A stretch of 5,622 nucleotides of DNA from Chitinophagaceae bacterium UBA3430 (GCA_002378975.1 DFST01000134.1:1-5622), one strand, 5' to 3'. Positions 1 through 5,622 are shown, counted from the stretch's first letter. Notes: a model not told the origin generated them from the sequence alone. A program made the numbers and translations.

Positions 1-1
1 T

Positions 2-1261
2 TCCAAAGTGGAAGAAGTCGTATTGATGCCCCGACTGAGTGATACCATGGAAGCCGGTGTGATCGCTTCCTGGCATAAAAAAGTGGGCGACCCTGTTCGC
101 AAAGGAGAAATTTTAGCAGAGATCGAGACCGATAAGGCCACGATGGAATTGGAGAGCTACAAGACGGGTACCTTATTGCACATCGGCGCACAAGCCGGTG
201 AAAAGATCGCCGTAAATGCGCTGCTTTGCATCATTGGCGAACCGGGCAAAGTAGATGTAGCTAGTTTGGTGGATGCCGCTAAATCCGGTCCCGCTCCAGC
301 TTCTCCGGCAGCTGCTACAACCACCCCAACACCGGCTCCAGCACCTACTGCAACTGTTGCTGGCGCACCGGTAGCTACTCCGGTAAGCACGGCAAGTGCT
401 ACTACCGCAGATGGTCGCGTCAAAGCATCGCCTTTAGCGAAGAAGATTGCACAAGAGAAGGGCGTTGATCTGCGAAGCTTGCAAGGCAGTGGAGATGGAG
501 GTCGCATTGTGAAGGCCGATATCGATAATTACAAGCCCGGCACGTCGGCTGCACCTGCTCCATTCGTGGGCAATTTCACCGAAGGACATACCGACATACC
601 GAACTCGCAGATGCGCAACGTGATTGCGAAACGTTTGGGCGAGAGCATGTTCAGCGCGCCGCATTTCTATCTCACGATGGAGATCACCATGGACAATGCC
701 ATGTCGGCCCGCACGCAGCTCAATGAGGTGAGTCCGGTGAAAGTGAGCTTCAACGATATGGTGGTGAAAGCCGTTTCCTTAGCCCTTCGTCAGCACCCGG
801 CCATCAATGCATCCTGGATGGGCGATAAGATCCGCCGATACAGCCACGTACACGTGGGGGTAGCTGTTGCCATTGAAGACGGACTGATCGTCCCAGTGAT
901 CCGCTTCGCCGATCAAAAGACGCTTCCGCAAATCGCTGCAGAAACCAAAGAACTCGCCGGTAAAGCCAAGAGCAAAAAATTACAACCCAACGAATTCACC
1001 GGCAATACATTTACCATCTCCAACTTGGGCATGATGGATATTGAAGATTTCACCGCCATCATCAATCCGCCCGACAGCTGCATCCTGGCCGTAGGTCGAA
1101 TCAAAGAAGTGGTGGTTCGTCAGGGACAAGGATTCGGGGTTTCCAACGTCATGAAAGTGACCCTCAGCTGCGATCACCGCAGTGTGGATGGGGCTTCCGG
1201 AGCTGCCTTCCTTCAATCGGTTAAGAAATATCTGGAGAATCCGATCCAGATGTTTGTCTAG
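2..1261 (+). CDS. pdhC: Pyruvate dehydrogenase complex E2, dihydrolipoamide acetyltransferase (5' end uncertain, probably partial)
   Basis: Transfers the acetyl group from lipoamide to CoA, forming the core of the cytoplasmic pyruvate dehydrogenase complex. Numbering from the GTG at 8: lipoyl domain at residues 1-80 with the PRLSDTM signature and the lipoylated Lys43 in ETDKATME; an Ala/Pro/Thr-rich flexible linker at about 92-136; a peripheral subunit-binding domain at about 138-175 (ASPLAKKIA...GSGDGGRIVKADI) that docks E1 or E3; and the acetyltransferase domain at about 195-417 with the catalytic motif DHRSVDGA (His390, Asp394). The PRLSDTM form and domain order match the mitochondrial-type pyruvate E2, favouring pyruvate over 2-oxoglutarate or branched-chain substrates. 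The frame stays open to the left edge (Ser, Lys before the GTG). Val at 8 aligns with the usual Met1, so either GTG is the true start or this is the last lipoyl domain of a longer protein. An E1 gene may lie upstream, but this cannot be seen. Function is near certain; the start is not. Confidence 0.95.
   Translation, partial: SKVEEVVLMPRLSDTMEAGVIASWHKKVGDPVRKGEILAEIETDKATMELESYKTGTLLHIGAQAGEKIAVNALLCIIGEPGKVDVASLVDAAKSGPAPASPAAATTTPTPAPAPTATVAGAPVATPVSTASATTADGRVKASPLAKKIAQEKGVDLRSLQGSGDGGRIVKADIDNYKPGTSAAPAPFVGNFTEGHTDIPNSQMRNVIAKRLGESMFSAPHFYLTMEITMDNAMSARTQLNEVSPVKVSFNDMVVKAVSLALRQHPAINASWMGDKIRRYSHVHVGVAVAIEDGLIVPVIRFADQKTLPQIAAETKELAGKAKSKKLQPNEFTGNTFTISNLGMMDIEDFTAIINPPDSCILAVGRIKEVVVRQGQGFGVSNVMKVTLSCDHRSVDGASGAAFLQSVKKYLENPIQMFV
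1226..1255. terminator. Stem-loop at the convergent gene junction
   Basis: An 11-bp inverted repeat (1226-1236 with 1245-1255, one G-U pair in the plus-strand RNA, 8-nt loop) lies in the last codons of the E2 gene and 8 nt beyond the stop codon of the minus-strand gene. For the minus-strand transcript it is in the right place for a 3'-end structure, but the stem has only three G-C pairs and the tract after it (ATTTCTTAACC) is a poor U-run. It may be a weak terminator or mRNA 3'-end stabiliser, or chance. Confidence 0.3.
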
Positions 1262-1262
1262 A

Positions 1263-3113
1263 TCAGAAAGCACCTCGATAACTTAGTTTCACCAATCGAC
1301 CATCCATGGTTGAGACGAGCATTTCCCTTCGGTTTATCACGCGTATCGTATTAACCATGGCGTTATCTACTTTGTGCGCCCAAATGGTTCGTTGCGATTG
1401 CGGATCGACCGCATAGACGACGCCATTGCGTGTTCCAAAAAACAAGGTGCCCTCTTCTTCGATCAGCATGGAGGGAACATGATCATAGCCATATCCTACA
1501 GGCATTTTCCAACTTGCCTTTGGAAGCTCGGCGGATGTTGGAAACGCAACCAACGTATCCTGCATGCTTTTTCCATAGAGCCATTGTCCGTCGGCTGAAA
1601 TCCCGATGGATTCACGCAAACCGCCTTCTTTGGTACGCCAAATCGTATTCCCATTCGTCAGATGGATCGCTGATACAAACCGATCGGGTGCCACGATGAA
1701 AACTAGGCTGTCTCGAATGGCCGGTGTACAAGACGCCGGCGAAAAGTTTCTGACCGATGAACCGTTGTTCCATTTCCAACGAAGCACGCCTGTTCGGGTA
1801 TCGATCGCGTATAGATGACGGTCCCAAGCACCCAGAATCAATTTTCCTTGAGCAATAACTGGCGTACTGACGACCGGCCCTTCGAGTCCGCTATAAGTCC
1901 AGATACGACTTCCATCCGATAGACGCAGGGCATAGATGTCTCCGGCGCTGCCTCCGATAAAAACAGTATCCTCCTGGATCAAGGCGGAGCCCAGCACGGA
2001 TGCAGGCGTTTGAATTTTCCAAATGCCTTTCCCAGTTTTCAGATCCACACCATGAATGCCGCCGTCGGCGGAACCGATCACCACTCGATCTTGTGCTATG
2101 GCCGCGGTCGAATAGATGGCTCCCGACGTACGATAGGTCCATTTCCATTTGCCGGAATTGGCCTGATAGGCATTTAGTTCTCCGATGTGATTTCCCACCA
2201 CGACCAGCTTATCGGCCAATGTGGGCGAGGCCAAGATATTGGCGCTCGATTGTACGGTCCACTCGGTTTGTACCTCGTTGAATCGTCGGTTGATGGAAAA
2301 ATCAGGGCGTGGATAGGACCCGTTGCTTTTTTGCACACCGGTTTTAACGGAAGCCCAAAGGCGGGTTGTTTGCTCCAGGGGTTTGCGTTCGGAGAAGAAT
2401 AAACTGTCGCTTCGCACCTCCACCCAGTTGTATCCGCCACCGGGTGCTTTGGCGCGTAAGTTGGATCTTCCCATCACACCGGGAATGCCTTCAAAATCGA
2501 AGCGTTTGTTCGCATGACCATGTCCGCAAATGGCCACCAACGTATTTCGAGCACGCAACCGATCGGTCGCCTCATACCAATTATCCAAACTGCTGTCGAT
2601 TGGGTAATGGTTGACAAAGAAGATGGGTTCGTTGGTGGCAATGGAACTCAATTCTTTGTCTAGCCAATTGATGGCATCCCGGGGTATGTGCCCATCGCTC
2701 ATCCGAACATAGGGGCCGGAGGCACATCCAATAAAATGCACGCCTTGATATACGAAATGGAATTTATCGCTGCCAAACAGTCGTATGAAAGATTGTCCGC
2801 CGGATTCACTCCATCCGGTATCGTGATTTCCGGGAATGGGATACCAGGGAATGTCCAAGCTATCTAAAATAGACTTGGCCAATCGAATCTCGGCGTCGGT
2901 ACCCATTTCGGTAATATCGCCGGTGACGAGCACAAAGGCCAGGTCGGTTTGTTGATTGATGTCTCGCACAGTACGTCGCAGATCTTCCTCTGGAGATCCG
3001 TTGGGCGATCCGATGTGGGTGTCGGTAACGAACGCGAATCGGAAGGAAGCATGTTGAGCCGTGCTGCCGAACGACATCAGCAACATGAACAGGGAAAGAA
3101 GGTATTGAGCCAT
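1263..3113 (-). CDS. Secreted calcineurin-like metallophosphoesterase fused to a PQQ-like beta-propeller
   Basis: Predicted exported hydrolase of phosphate mono- or diesters; substrate unknown. Residues 1-19 are a signal peptide ending in STA, cleaved before Gln20, so the protein is periplasmic or surface-exposed. The phosphoesterase domain (about 24-245) has the full two-metal set: Asp31-x-His33, Gly65-Asp66, Gly95-Asn-His97-Asp98, His169, and Gly197-His-Gly-His200, so it should be active. Residues about 280-616 hold eight repeats of the PQQ-propeller type (pattern G-x-(I/V/L)-(Y/H/N)-A-(V/I/L)-(D/Y) followed by G-x-x-x-W), consistent with an eight-bladed propeller like that of BamB or quinoprotein dehydrogenases. 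Here it is more likely a binding scaffold than a PQQ enzyme. The ATG at 3113 is chosen because it places the signal peptide at the N-terminus. The gene converges on E2 (one base between stops) and diverges from the CoA-binding gene 37 bp away. Domain calls are secure; the biological role is not. Confidence 0.9.
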   Translation of the reverse strand: MAQYLLSLFMLLMSFGSTAQHASFRFAFVTDTHIGSPNGSPEEDLRRTVRDINQQTDLAFVLVTGDITEMGTDAEIRLAKSILDSLDIPWYPIPGNHDTGWSESGGQSFIRLFGSDKFHFVYQGVHFIGCASGPYVRMSDGHIPRDAINWLDKELSSIATNEPIFFVNHYPIDSSLDNWYEATDRLRARNTLVAICGHGHANKRFDFEGIPGVMGRSNLRAKAPGGGYNWVEVRSDSLFFSERKPLEQTTRLWASVKTGVQKSNGSYPRPDFSINRRFNEVQTEWTVQSSANILASPTLADKLVVVGNHIGELNAYQANSGKWKWTYRTSGAIYSTAAIAQDRVVIGSADGGIHGVDLKTGKGIWKIQTPASVLGSALIQEDTVFIGGSAGDIYALRLSDGSRIWTYSGLEGPVVSTPVIAQGKLILGAWDRHLYAIDTRTGVLRWKWNNGSSVRNFSPASCTPAIRDSLVFIVAPDRFVSAIHLTNGNTIWRTKEGGLRESIGISADGQWLYGKSMQDTLVAFPTSAELPKASWKMPVGYGYDHVPSMLIEEEGTLFFGTRNGVVYAVDPQSQRTIWAHKVDNAMVNTIRVINRREMLVSTMDGRLVKLSYRGAF

Positions 3114-3150
3114 ACACCTAAATTAATCGATTGCGCGCTACCTTGCGTCT
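3114..3150. promoter_or_regulatory. 37-bp divergent start region
   Basis: This is the only DNA between two divergent start codons, so at least one promoter must lie partly inside the opposite coding sequence, or the transcripts are nearly leaderless. It contains two perfect palindromes, AATCGATT (3125-3132) and GCGCGC (3133-3138), back to back, and two TTGCG copies with a third just inside the plus-strand gene. No good Bacteroidota promoter pair (TTTG with TAnnTTTG) is visible; the nearest minus-strand match, TAATTTAG, lies directly before the ATG. Regulatory content is inferred from position. Confidence 0.35.
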
Positions 3151-3528
3151 GTGAATTTGCGAGAAGGCATAACATTGGTACTGGGCGCCTCCCCCCAGGC
3201 AGATCGGTATAGCTATCTGGCTGTATCCTTATTAAAGCAAATGGGGTATGCCGTTTATGCGTTGGGGGGAAGAACTGGCATGATCGATGGAGTAATGATA
3301 CATACCCAGTGGGAGGCACTTCCTGCTGATCCGATCGATACGATTACGCTCTATTTGGGAGCCGAACGGCAACGCGCATATTATACACATCTACTATCTG
3401 CGCATCCTAAGCGCATCATATTCAACCCGGGCGCCGAGAATGACGAATTGGAACAATTGGCTCAAGCCGCGGGTATCCAAACCCTACAGGCCTGTACGCT
3501 GGTAATGCTTAGGACAAACCAGTATTAG
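3151..3528 (+). CDS. CoA-binding protein (CoA_binding_2 / YccU-like family)
   Basis: A single Rossmann-type domain related to the CoA-binding part of succinyl-CoA synthetase alpha subunit. It is 125 residues, normal for stand-alone members of this cytoplasmic family, which bind CoA or a CoA thioester but have no assigned reaction. Visible signatures are the nucleotide-binding loop LVLGASP (residues 9-15) followed by the family's RYSY (19-22), and the C-terminal half FNPGAEN (91-97) leading to ACTLVMLRTNQY, where Cys115 sits in the conserved ACTLV segment. The GTG at 3151 is taken as start because it leaves only seven residues before the first beta strand and no ATG lies nearby; a TTG at 3157 is a possible alternative. 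No transmembrane or signal segment is seen. The gene is monocistronic, with divergent transcription upstream and a strong terminator 48 nt after its stop codon. Confidence 0.88.
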   Translation: MNLREGITLVLGASPQADRYSYLAVSLLKQMGYAVYALGGRTGMIDGVMIHTQWEALPADPIDTITLYLGAERQRAYYTHLLSAHPKRIIFNPGAENDELEQLAQAAGIQTLQACTLVMLRTNQY

Positions 3529-3575
3529 CACGGAACTCTCCGATTGCTAATCGAAAATCTACGAACCTGAATCAT

Positions 3576-3617
3576 GAAAATGCCCTCGCCGAGGGCATTT
3601 TCTGTTTTTATTCTTTG
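3576..3617 (+). terminator. Strong intrinsic terminator
   Basis: A perfect 12-bp stem (3576-3587 with 3591-3602), closed by a three-base GCC loop and with a G-C rich core (GCCCTC/GAGGGC), is followed by the T-rich run TGTTTTTATTCTTT. It closes the CoA-binding gene transcription unit. The four A residues at the base of the left arm give a short U-run on the other strand, so it could act weakly in both directions. Confidence 0.92.
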
Positions 3618-3646
3618 GCATTGTGTCTTACACCAGGCCATCTTTG
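3614..3646 (+). promoter_or_regulatory. Candidate Bacteroidota-type promoter for the small secreted protein gene
   Basis: TTTG at 3614-3617, then 21 bp, then CATCTTTG at 3639-3646, which matches the Bacteroidota -7 element TAnnTTTG except for its first base. Transcription would begin near 3653 and give a leader of about 78 nt containing both inverted repeats described below. The upstream element overlaps the end of the terminator's T-run. This rests on consensus matching only, and short T-rich elements arise easily by chance. Confidence 0.33.
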
Positions 3647-3670
3647 ACTTGTCCTTGAAAGAAGAACCAA

Positions 3671-3692
3671 TGCAGTAAGGAAACGCACTGCA
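3671..3692 (+). repeat. Inverted repeat in the leader of the small secreted protein gene
   Basis: TGCAGT at 3671-3676 and ACTGCA at 3687-3692 are perfect 6-bp arms around a 10-nt purine-rich loop. It may form a hairpin in the mRNA leader or serve as a dyad operator. Six base pairs can occur by chance in a window this size. Confidence 0.35.
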
Positions 3693-3710
3693 ACCATCCA
3701 TCCAATATCT

Positions 3711-3729
3711 ATTAACTAAAAAAGTTAAT
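3711..3729 (+). repeat. Inverted repeat ending one base before a start codon
   Basis: ATTAACT (3711-3717) and AGTTAAT (3723-3729) are perfect 7-bp arms around an AAAAA loop; the ATG of the next gene begins at 3731. The stem has one G-C pair, so an RNA hairpin would be marginal in stability; as DNA it is a symmetric AT-rich site suitable for a dimeric regulator. No purine-rich ribosome-binding sequence is visible here, so the A-rich loop may itself aid initiation, as is common in Bacteroidota leaders. Confidence 0.45.
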
Positions 3730-3730
3730 T

Positions 3731-4204
3731 ATGAAAAACAATCAGATCCTCGTCCTCGGCCTCTTGTTCCTGGCCACTACATTCAACCTGAATGCGCAGG
3801 ACGGAAACATTCCCCTCAACGAACCGAATTACAACAAGCCTCGCTTGTTCAACCTCTTGCCAGCGCGCATTGAAATGTCTGCCGCCAAACTGCAAGAACT
3901 GATCGGCACACCGAACGGACAGACGGCTCAAATTCCAGTAGCCGCCGACCAGGCCACGGAAATTGCCGGAGAGGTAATCAGTGCCGTTTCCAAATACAAT
4001 AACATCATCCAGAGCGTCGTGATCCGCTGCAGTGATTTCGAAGGAGCGCGCCTCACACTTAGCAAAGTGAACATGCCCGATGGAACGACCAAGTTCACCG
4101 GACGGATCGTCAGCATCCGACATGGCGATCTCTACCAGCTGGAACAGGAAAATGGAACCTGGGCCCTGGTTAAAAAGAACTTCTATGACCTCGTTAACGA
4201 ATAA
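3731..4204 (+). CDS. Small secreted protein of unknown function
   Basis: I do not recognise a named family. The 157-residue product begins with a clear signal peptide (MKNNQ, a Leu-rich core, then NLNA) cleaved before Gln23, leaving about 135 mature residues outside the inner membrane. No lipobox, transmembrane segment, repeat or catalytic motif is seen. The mature part has one cysteine (Cys100). A helical-looking middle (about 50-90) precedes a strand-rich C-terminal half (about 94-157) with alternating hydrophobic residues and the ending VKKNFYDLVNE, which suggests a compact alpha/beta fold. The start at 3731 is secure because it gives a complete signal peptide. It follows a terminator, so it starts a new transcription unit, and a secreted protease begins 99 bp downstream in the same direction. 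A role as partner, inhibitor or substrate of that protease is only a guess from position. Confidence 0.85.
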   Translation: MKNNQILVLGLLFLATTFNLNAQDGNIPLNEPNYNKPRLFNLLPARIEMSAAKLQELIGTPNGQTAQIPVAADQATEIAGEVISAVSKYNNIIQSVVIRCSDFEGARLTLSKVNMPDGTTKFTGRIVSIRHGDLYQLEQENGTWALVKKNFYDLVNE

Positions 4205-4226
4205 CCCCTACGAAAGCTATCCATAG

Positions 4227-4261
4227 CCCGTTTTTAATCCTGCCCTACCCGTTTTTCATCC
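4227..4261 (+). repeat. Direct repeat with 21-bp period upstream of the protease gene
   Basis: CCCGTTTTTAATCC (4227-4240) recurs as CCCGTTTTTCATCC (4248-4261), 13 of 14 bases identical, with starts 21 bp apart, about two helical turns. The second copy ends 42 bp before the protease ATG, near where a promoter should lie. The CCCGTTTTT core resembles the loose direct-repeat motif of LytTR-type regulators, which bind pairs spaced about 21 bp, but two of nine positions disagree with that consensus. A pair of regulator sites is a reasonable inference; chance or a local duplication is possible. Confidence 0.45.
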
Positions 4262-4303
4262 GTACCCTCCTACTCTTTCATCATCATCCTGAAAAAACCA
4301 ATC

Positions 4304-5622
4304 ATGAAAAAGACATTCTTCCCCTTGCTGGTGCTGCTGGTAGGCTTGAAAGTGCAAGCTCAAGTGCCTGCCCTGAACAGCTACCCGGCTGCAAGTGCTG
4401 TCATTTTTCTCGACTTTGATGGCCACACCGTCAATGGTACCGGCTGGAACTACAATGGCCCCATCTTCTGTGCCCCCTCTGGAATGGACAACACCAAGAT
4501 CACGTCCATTTTCAACCGGGTATCTGAAGACTATCGCCCGTTCAACGTCAACATCACGACCGACTCGACTAAGTTTCTGGCTGCACCGATCAACAAACGG
4601 ATGCGTGTGATCTTAACGACCACATCCAGCTGGTATGGCAATGCCGGTGGAGTAGCCTTTGTGGGTTCCTACACCTGGGGAGACGATACGCCTTGTTTTG
4701 TATTCTCTGCGTTATTGAATTACAACGAAAAATATGTCGCCGAAGCTGCTGCGCACGAAGCCGGACACACACTCGGACTCTATCACCAATCTGCTTACGA
4801 TGGCAATTGTGTGAAAACTTCCGATTACAACGGTGGACTGGGCACCGGCGAGATCGCGTGGGCTCCGATCATGGGCGTGGGATATTACAAGAATATGACT
4901 CTCTGGCACAATGGAGCCAATCCTTATGGATGCAGCAGCATTCAAAATGACCTGACGGTGATTACTACCAACAACGGTTTCACCTTCAGAACAGATGACT
5001 ACACCAACAGCATTAATCAAGCGGGTAACATCGCATTCACCAATAATCAATTTGTGGTGAACGGTGTGGTGGAAACTACTACCGACGTAGATCTAGTTAA
5101 ATTCAGCATGCCTGTAAATGCTCGATTCCAGCTGGATGCCATCCCTTACAATGTAGGGACCGGAAATAATGGATCTGATGTTGACTTGCAAATAGCCTTA
5201 TACAACAGCCAAAAAGTACTGGTCAGAACCTTTAACCCCGGTACGTTGTTGAGCTCCGTAATCGACACCACCCTCAGCAGCGGCAACTGGTACATGCAAG
5301 TCGAAGGAAAAGGAAACGAATATGCTCCTGACTATGCAAGCCTGGGCTCTTATTCCTTGAGCGGTCGTTACTCTACCGGAAGTGTACTGCCGTTGCGTCA
5401 ACTGGTATTGAAAGGACAGATCAGTGGAGACCGTCACCAATTGAGTTGGTTCATCGATGCCGATGAAGCAGTGACTGAACAAATCTTGGAAGTGTCTGTG
5501 GATGGAAGAACGTTCGCCCCCGTGGCCAGTTCTCCCAACGAAGCCCGCGCTTATCAATATAAGCCCTATGCTGAAGGCATGCTTCAGTACCGCATGAAAG
5601 TGAGCTTCGACAACGGTGAAAC
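4304..5622 (+). CDS. Secreted metzincin-type zinc metallopeptidase, multidomain (3' end outside window)
   Basis: Exported endopeptidase; 439 residues are visible and the frame is open at the right edge. Residues 1-19 are a signal peptide cleaved before Gln20. The peptidase domain (about 25-245) opens with FLDFDGHTVNGTGWN and holds the zinc motif HEAGHTLGLYH (ligands His151, His155, His161; catalytic Glu152) plus a Met-turn at Met190 (PIMGVGYY), which together define metzincins. The residue after the third His is Gln, not that of the named subfamilies. Four cysteines (56, 131, 169, 210) could form disulfides. Residues about 254-356 resemble a bacterial pre-peptidase C-terminal beta-sandwich (TDVDLVKF, SDVDLQIALYN, SGNWYMQVEG, LGSYSLSGRY). 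From about 363 a third module resembles the domain often preceding a type IX secretion tail, so T9SS export is likely but unseen. No long pro-domain is present. The ATG at 4304 gives a proper MKK signal start. It lies 99 bp after the small secreted protein gene. Confidence 0.9.
   Translation, partial: MKKTFFPLLVLLVGLKVQAQVPALNSYPAASAVIFLDFDGHTVNGTGWNYNGPIFCAPSGMDNTKITSIFNRVSEDYRPFNVNITTDSTKFLAAPINKRMRVILTTTSSWYGNAGGVAFVGSYTWGDDTPCFVFSALLNYNEKYVAEAAAHEAGHTLGLYHQSAYDGNCVKTSDYNGGLGTGEIAWAPIMGVGYYKNMTLWHNGANPYGCSSIQNDLTVITTNNGFTFRTDDYTNSINQAGNIAFTNNQFVVNGVVETTTDVDLVKFSMPVNARFQLDAIPYNVGTGNNGSDVDLQIALYNSQKVLVRTFNPGTLLSSVIDTTLSSGNWYMQVEGKGNEYAPDYASLGSYSLSGRYSTGSVLPLRQLVLKGQISGDRHQLSWFIDADEAVTEQILEVSVDGRTFAPVASSPNEARAYQYKPYAEGMLQYRMKVSFDNGE

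Noticed and set aside
157..507. Minus-strand open frame of 116 codons over the E2 linker
   Set aside because: Its Ala/Gly/Val bias is the reverse reading of the Ala/Pro/Thr-rich linker of E2, which is clearly the real gene.
1304..1360. Inverted repeat CCATGGTT / AACCATGG with a 41-bp spacer
   Set aside because: It lies within the propeller coding sequence, the core CCATGG is itself a palindrome, and 8-bp arms at this distance are expected by chance.
1891..2614. Several plus- and minus-strand open frames of 70-93 codons inside the phosphoesterase gene
   Set aside because: They are rich in Arg, Pro, Trp and His, as expected of out-of-frame reading of this gene, and show no domain or start context; the 616-residue frame explains the region.
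3139..3145. TACCTTG as a -7 promoter element for the CoA-binding gene
   Set aside because: It lacks one T of TAnnTTTG, lies only 6 bp before the start codon and has no TTTG or TTG at the needed distance upstream.
3574..3678. A 34-codon open frame starting ATGAAAATGCCC between the CoA-binding gene and the small secreted protein gene
   Set aside because: Its first codons are the arms of the strong terminator hairpin and its T-run, so it would not be transcribed from the upstream unit; the peptide has no recognisable feature.
4216..4235. GCTAT/ATAGC inverted repeat followed by TTTTT, as a terminator for the small secreted protein gene
   Set aside because: The full stem leaves a two-base loop, so only four base pairs are realistic, and the T5 run belongs to the direct repeat that recurs 21 bp later without a hairpin.
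4712..5557. Minus-strand open frames of 112 and 119 codons opposite the protease
   Set aside because: They lie entirely within the protease coding sequence, which has an intact catalytic motif and continuous domain structure, and they show no recognisable family.

Overview
The window looks like a moderate-GC member of the Bacteroidota, possibly near the Chitinophagales or Saprospirales; this placement is inferred from gene content, not from a marker gene. Supporting signs are: three secreted proteins whose signal peptides all end in Ala-Gln (the 'Q-rule' of Bacteroidota signal peptidase I substrates), no clear Shine-Dalgarno sequences, a mitochondrial-type pyruvate dehydrogenase E2 with the PRLSDTM lipoyl-domain signature, a metallophosphoesterase fused to a PQQ-like propeller, and a multidomain secreted metzincin of the kind that usually carries a type IX secretion tail.

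Layout. (1) 2-1261, plus strand: dihydrolipoamide acetyltransferase (E2) of the pyruvate dehydrogenase complex, with the frame open at the left edge. (2) 1263-3113, minus strand: a secreted calcineurin-like phosphoesterase with an apparent eight-bladed propeller. It converges on E2 with one base between the stop codons. (3) 3151-3528, plus strand: a small Rossmann-type CoA-binding protein, divergent from the phosphoesterase across 37 bp. A strong intrinsic terminator follows at 3576-3617. (4) 3731-4204, plus strand: a small secreted protein of unknown function with two inverted repeats in its leader. (5) 4304 to the right edge, plus strand: a secreted zinc metallopeptidase (HExxHxxGxxH plus Met-turn), then a pre-peptidase-C-like beta domain and the start of a third module; its C-terminus lies outside the window. 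The 99-bp gap before it holds a 14-bp direct repeat with a 21-bp period.

How the genes relate. The first part is core metabolism (E2 makes acetyl-CoA; the CoA-binding protein is a housekeeping protein of unclear role) interrupted by an envelope hydrolase on the opposite strand. After the terminator come two genes for exported products, each with its own regulatory-looking leader. They may be co-expressed, but the sequence does not show a functional link. I see no CRISPR array, tRNA, rRNA, insertion sequence, phage gene or defence system. I found no convincing undescribed system; the most interesting items are the 21-bp-period repeat before the protease, the hairpin touching the start codon of the small secreted protein, and the protease's zinc site, which does not fit a named metzincin subfamily.
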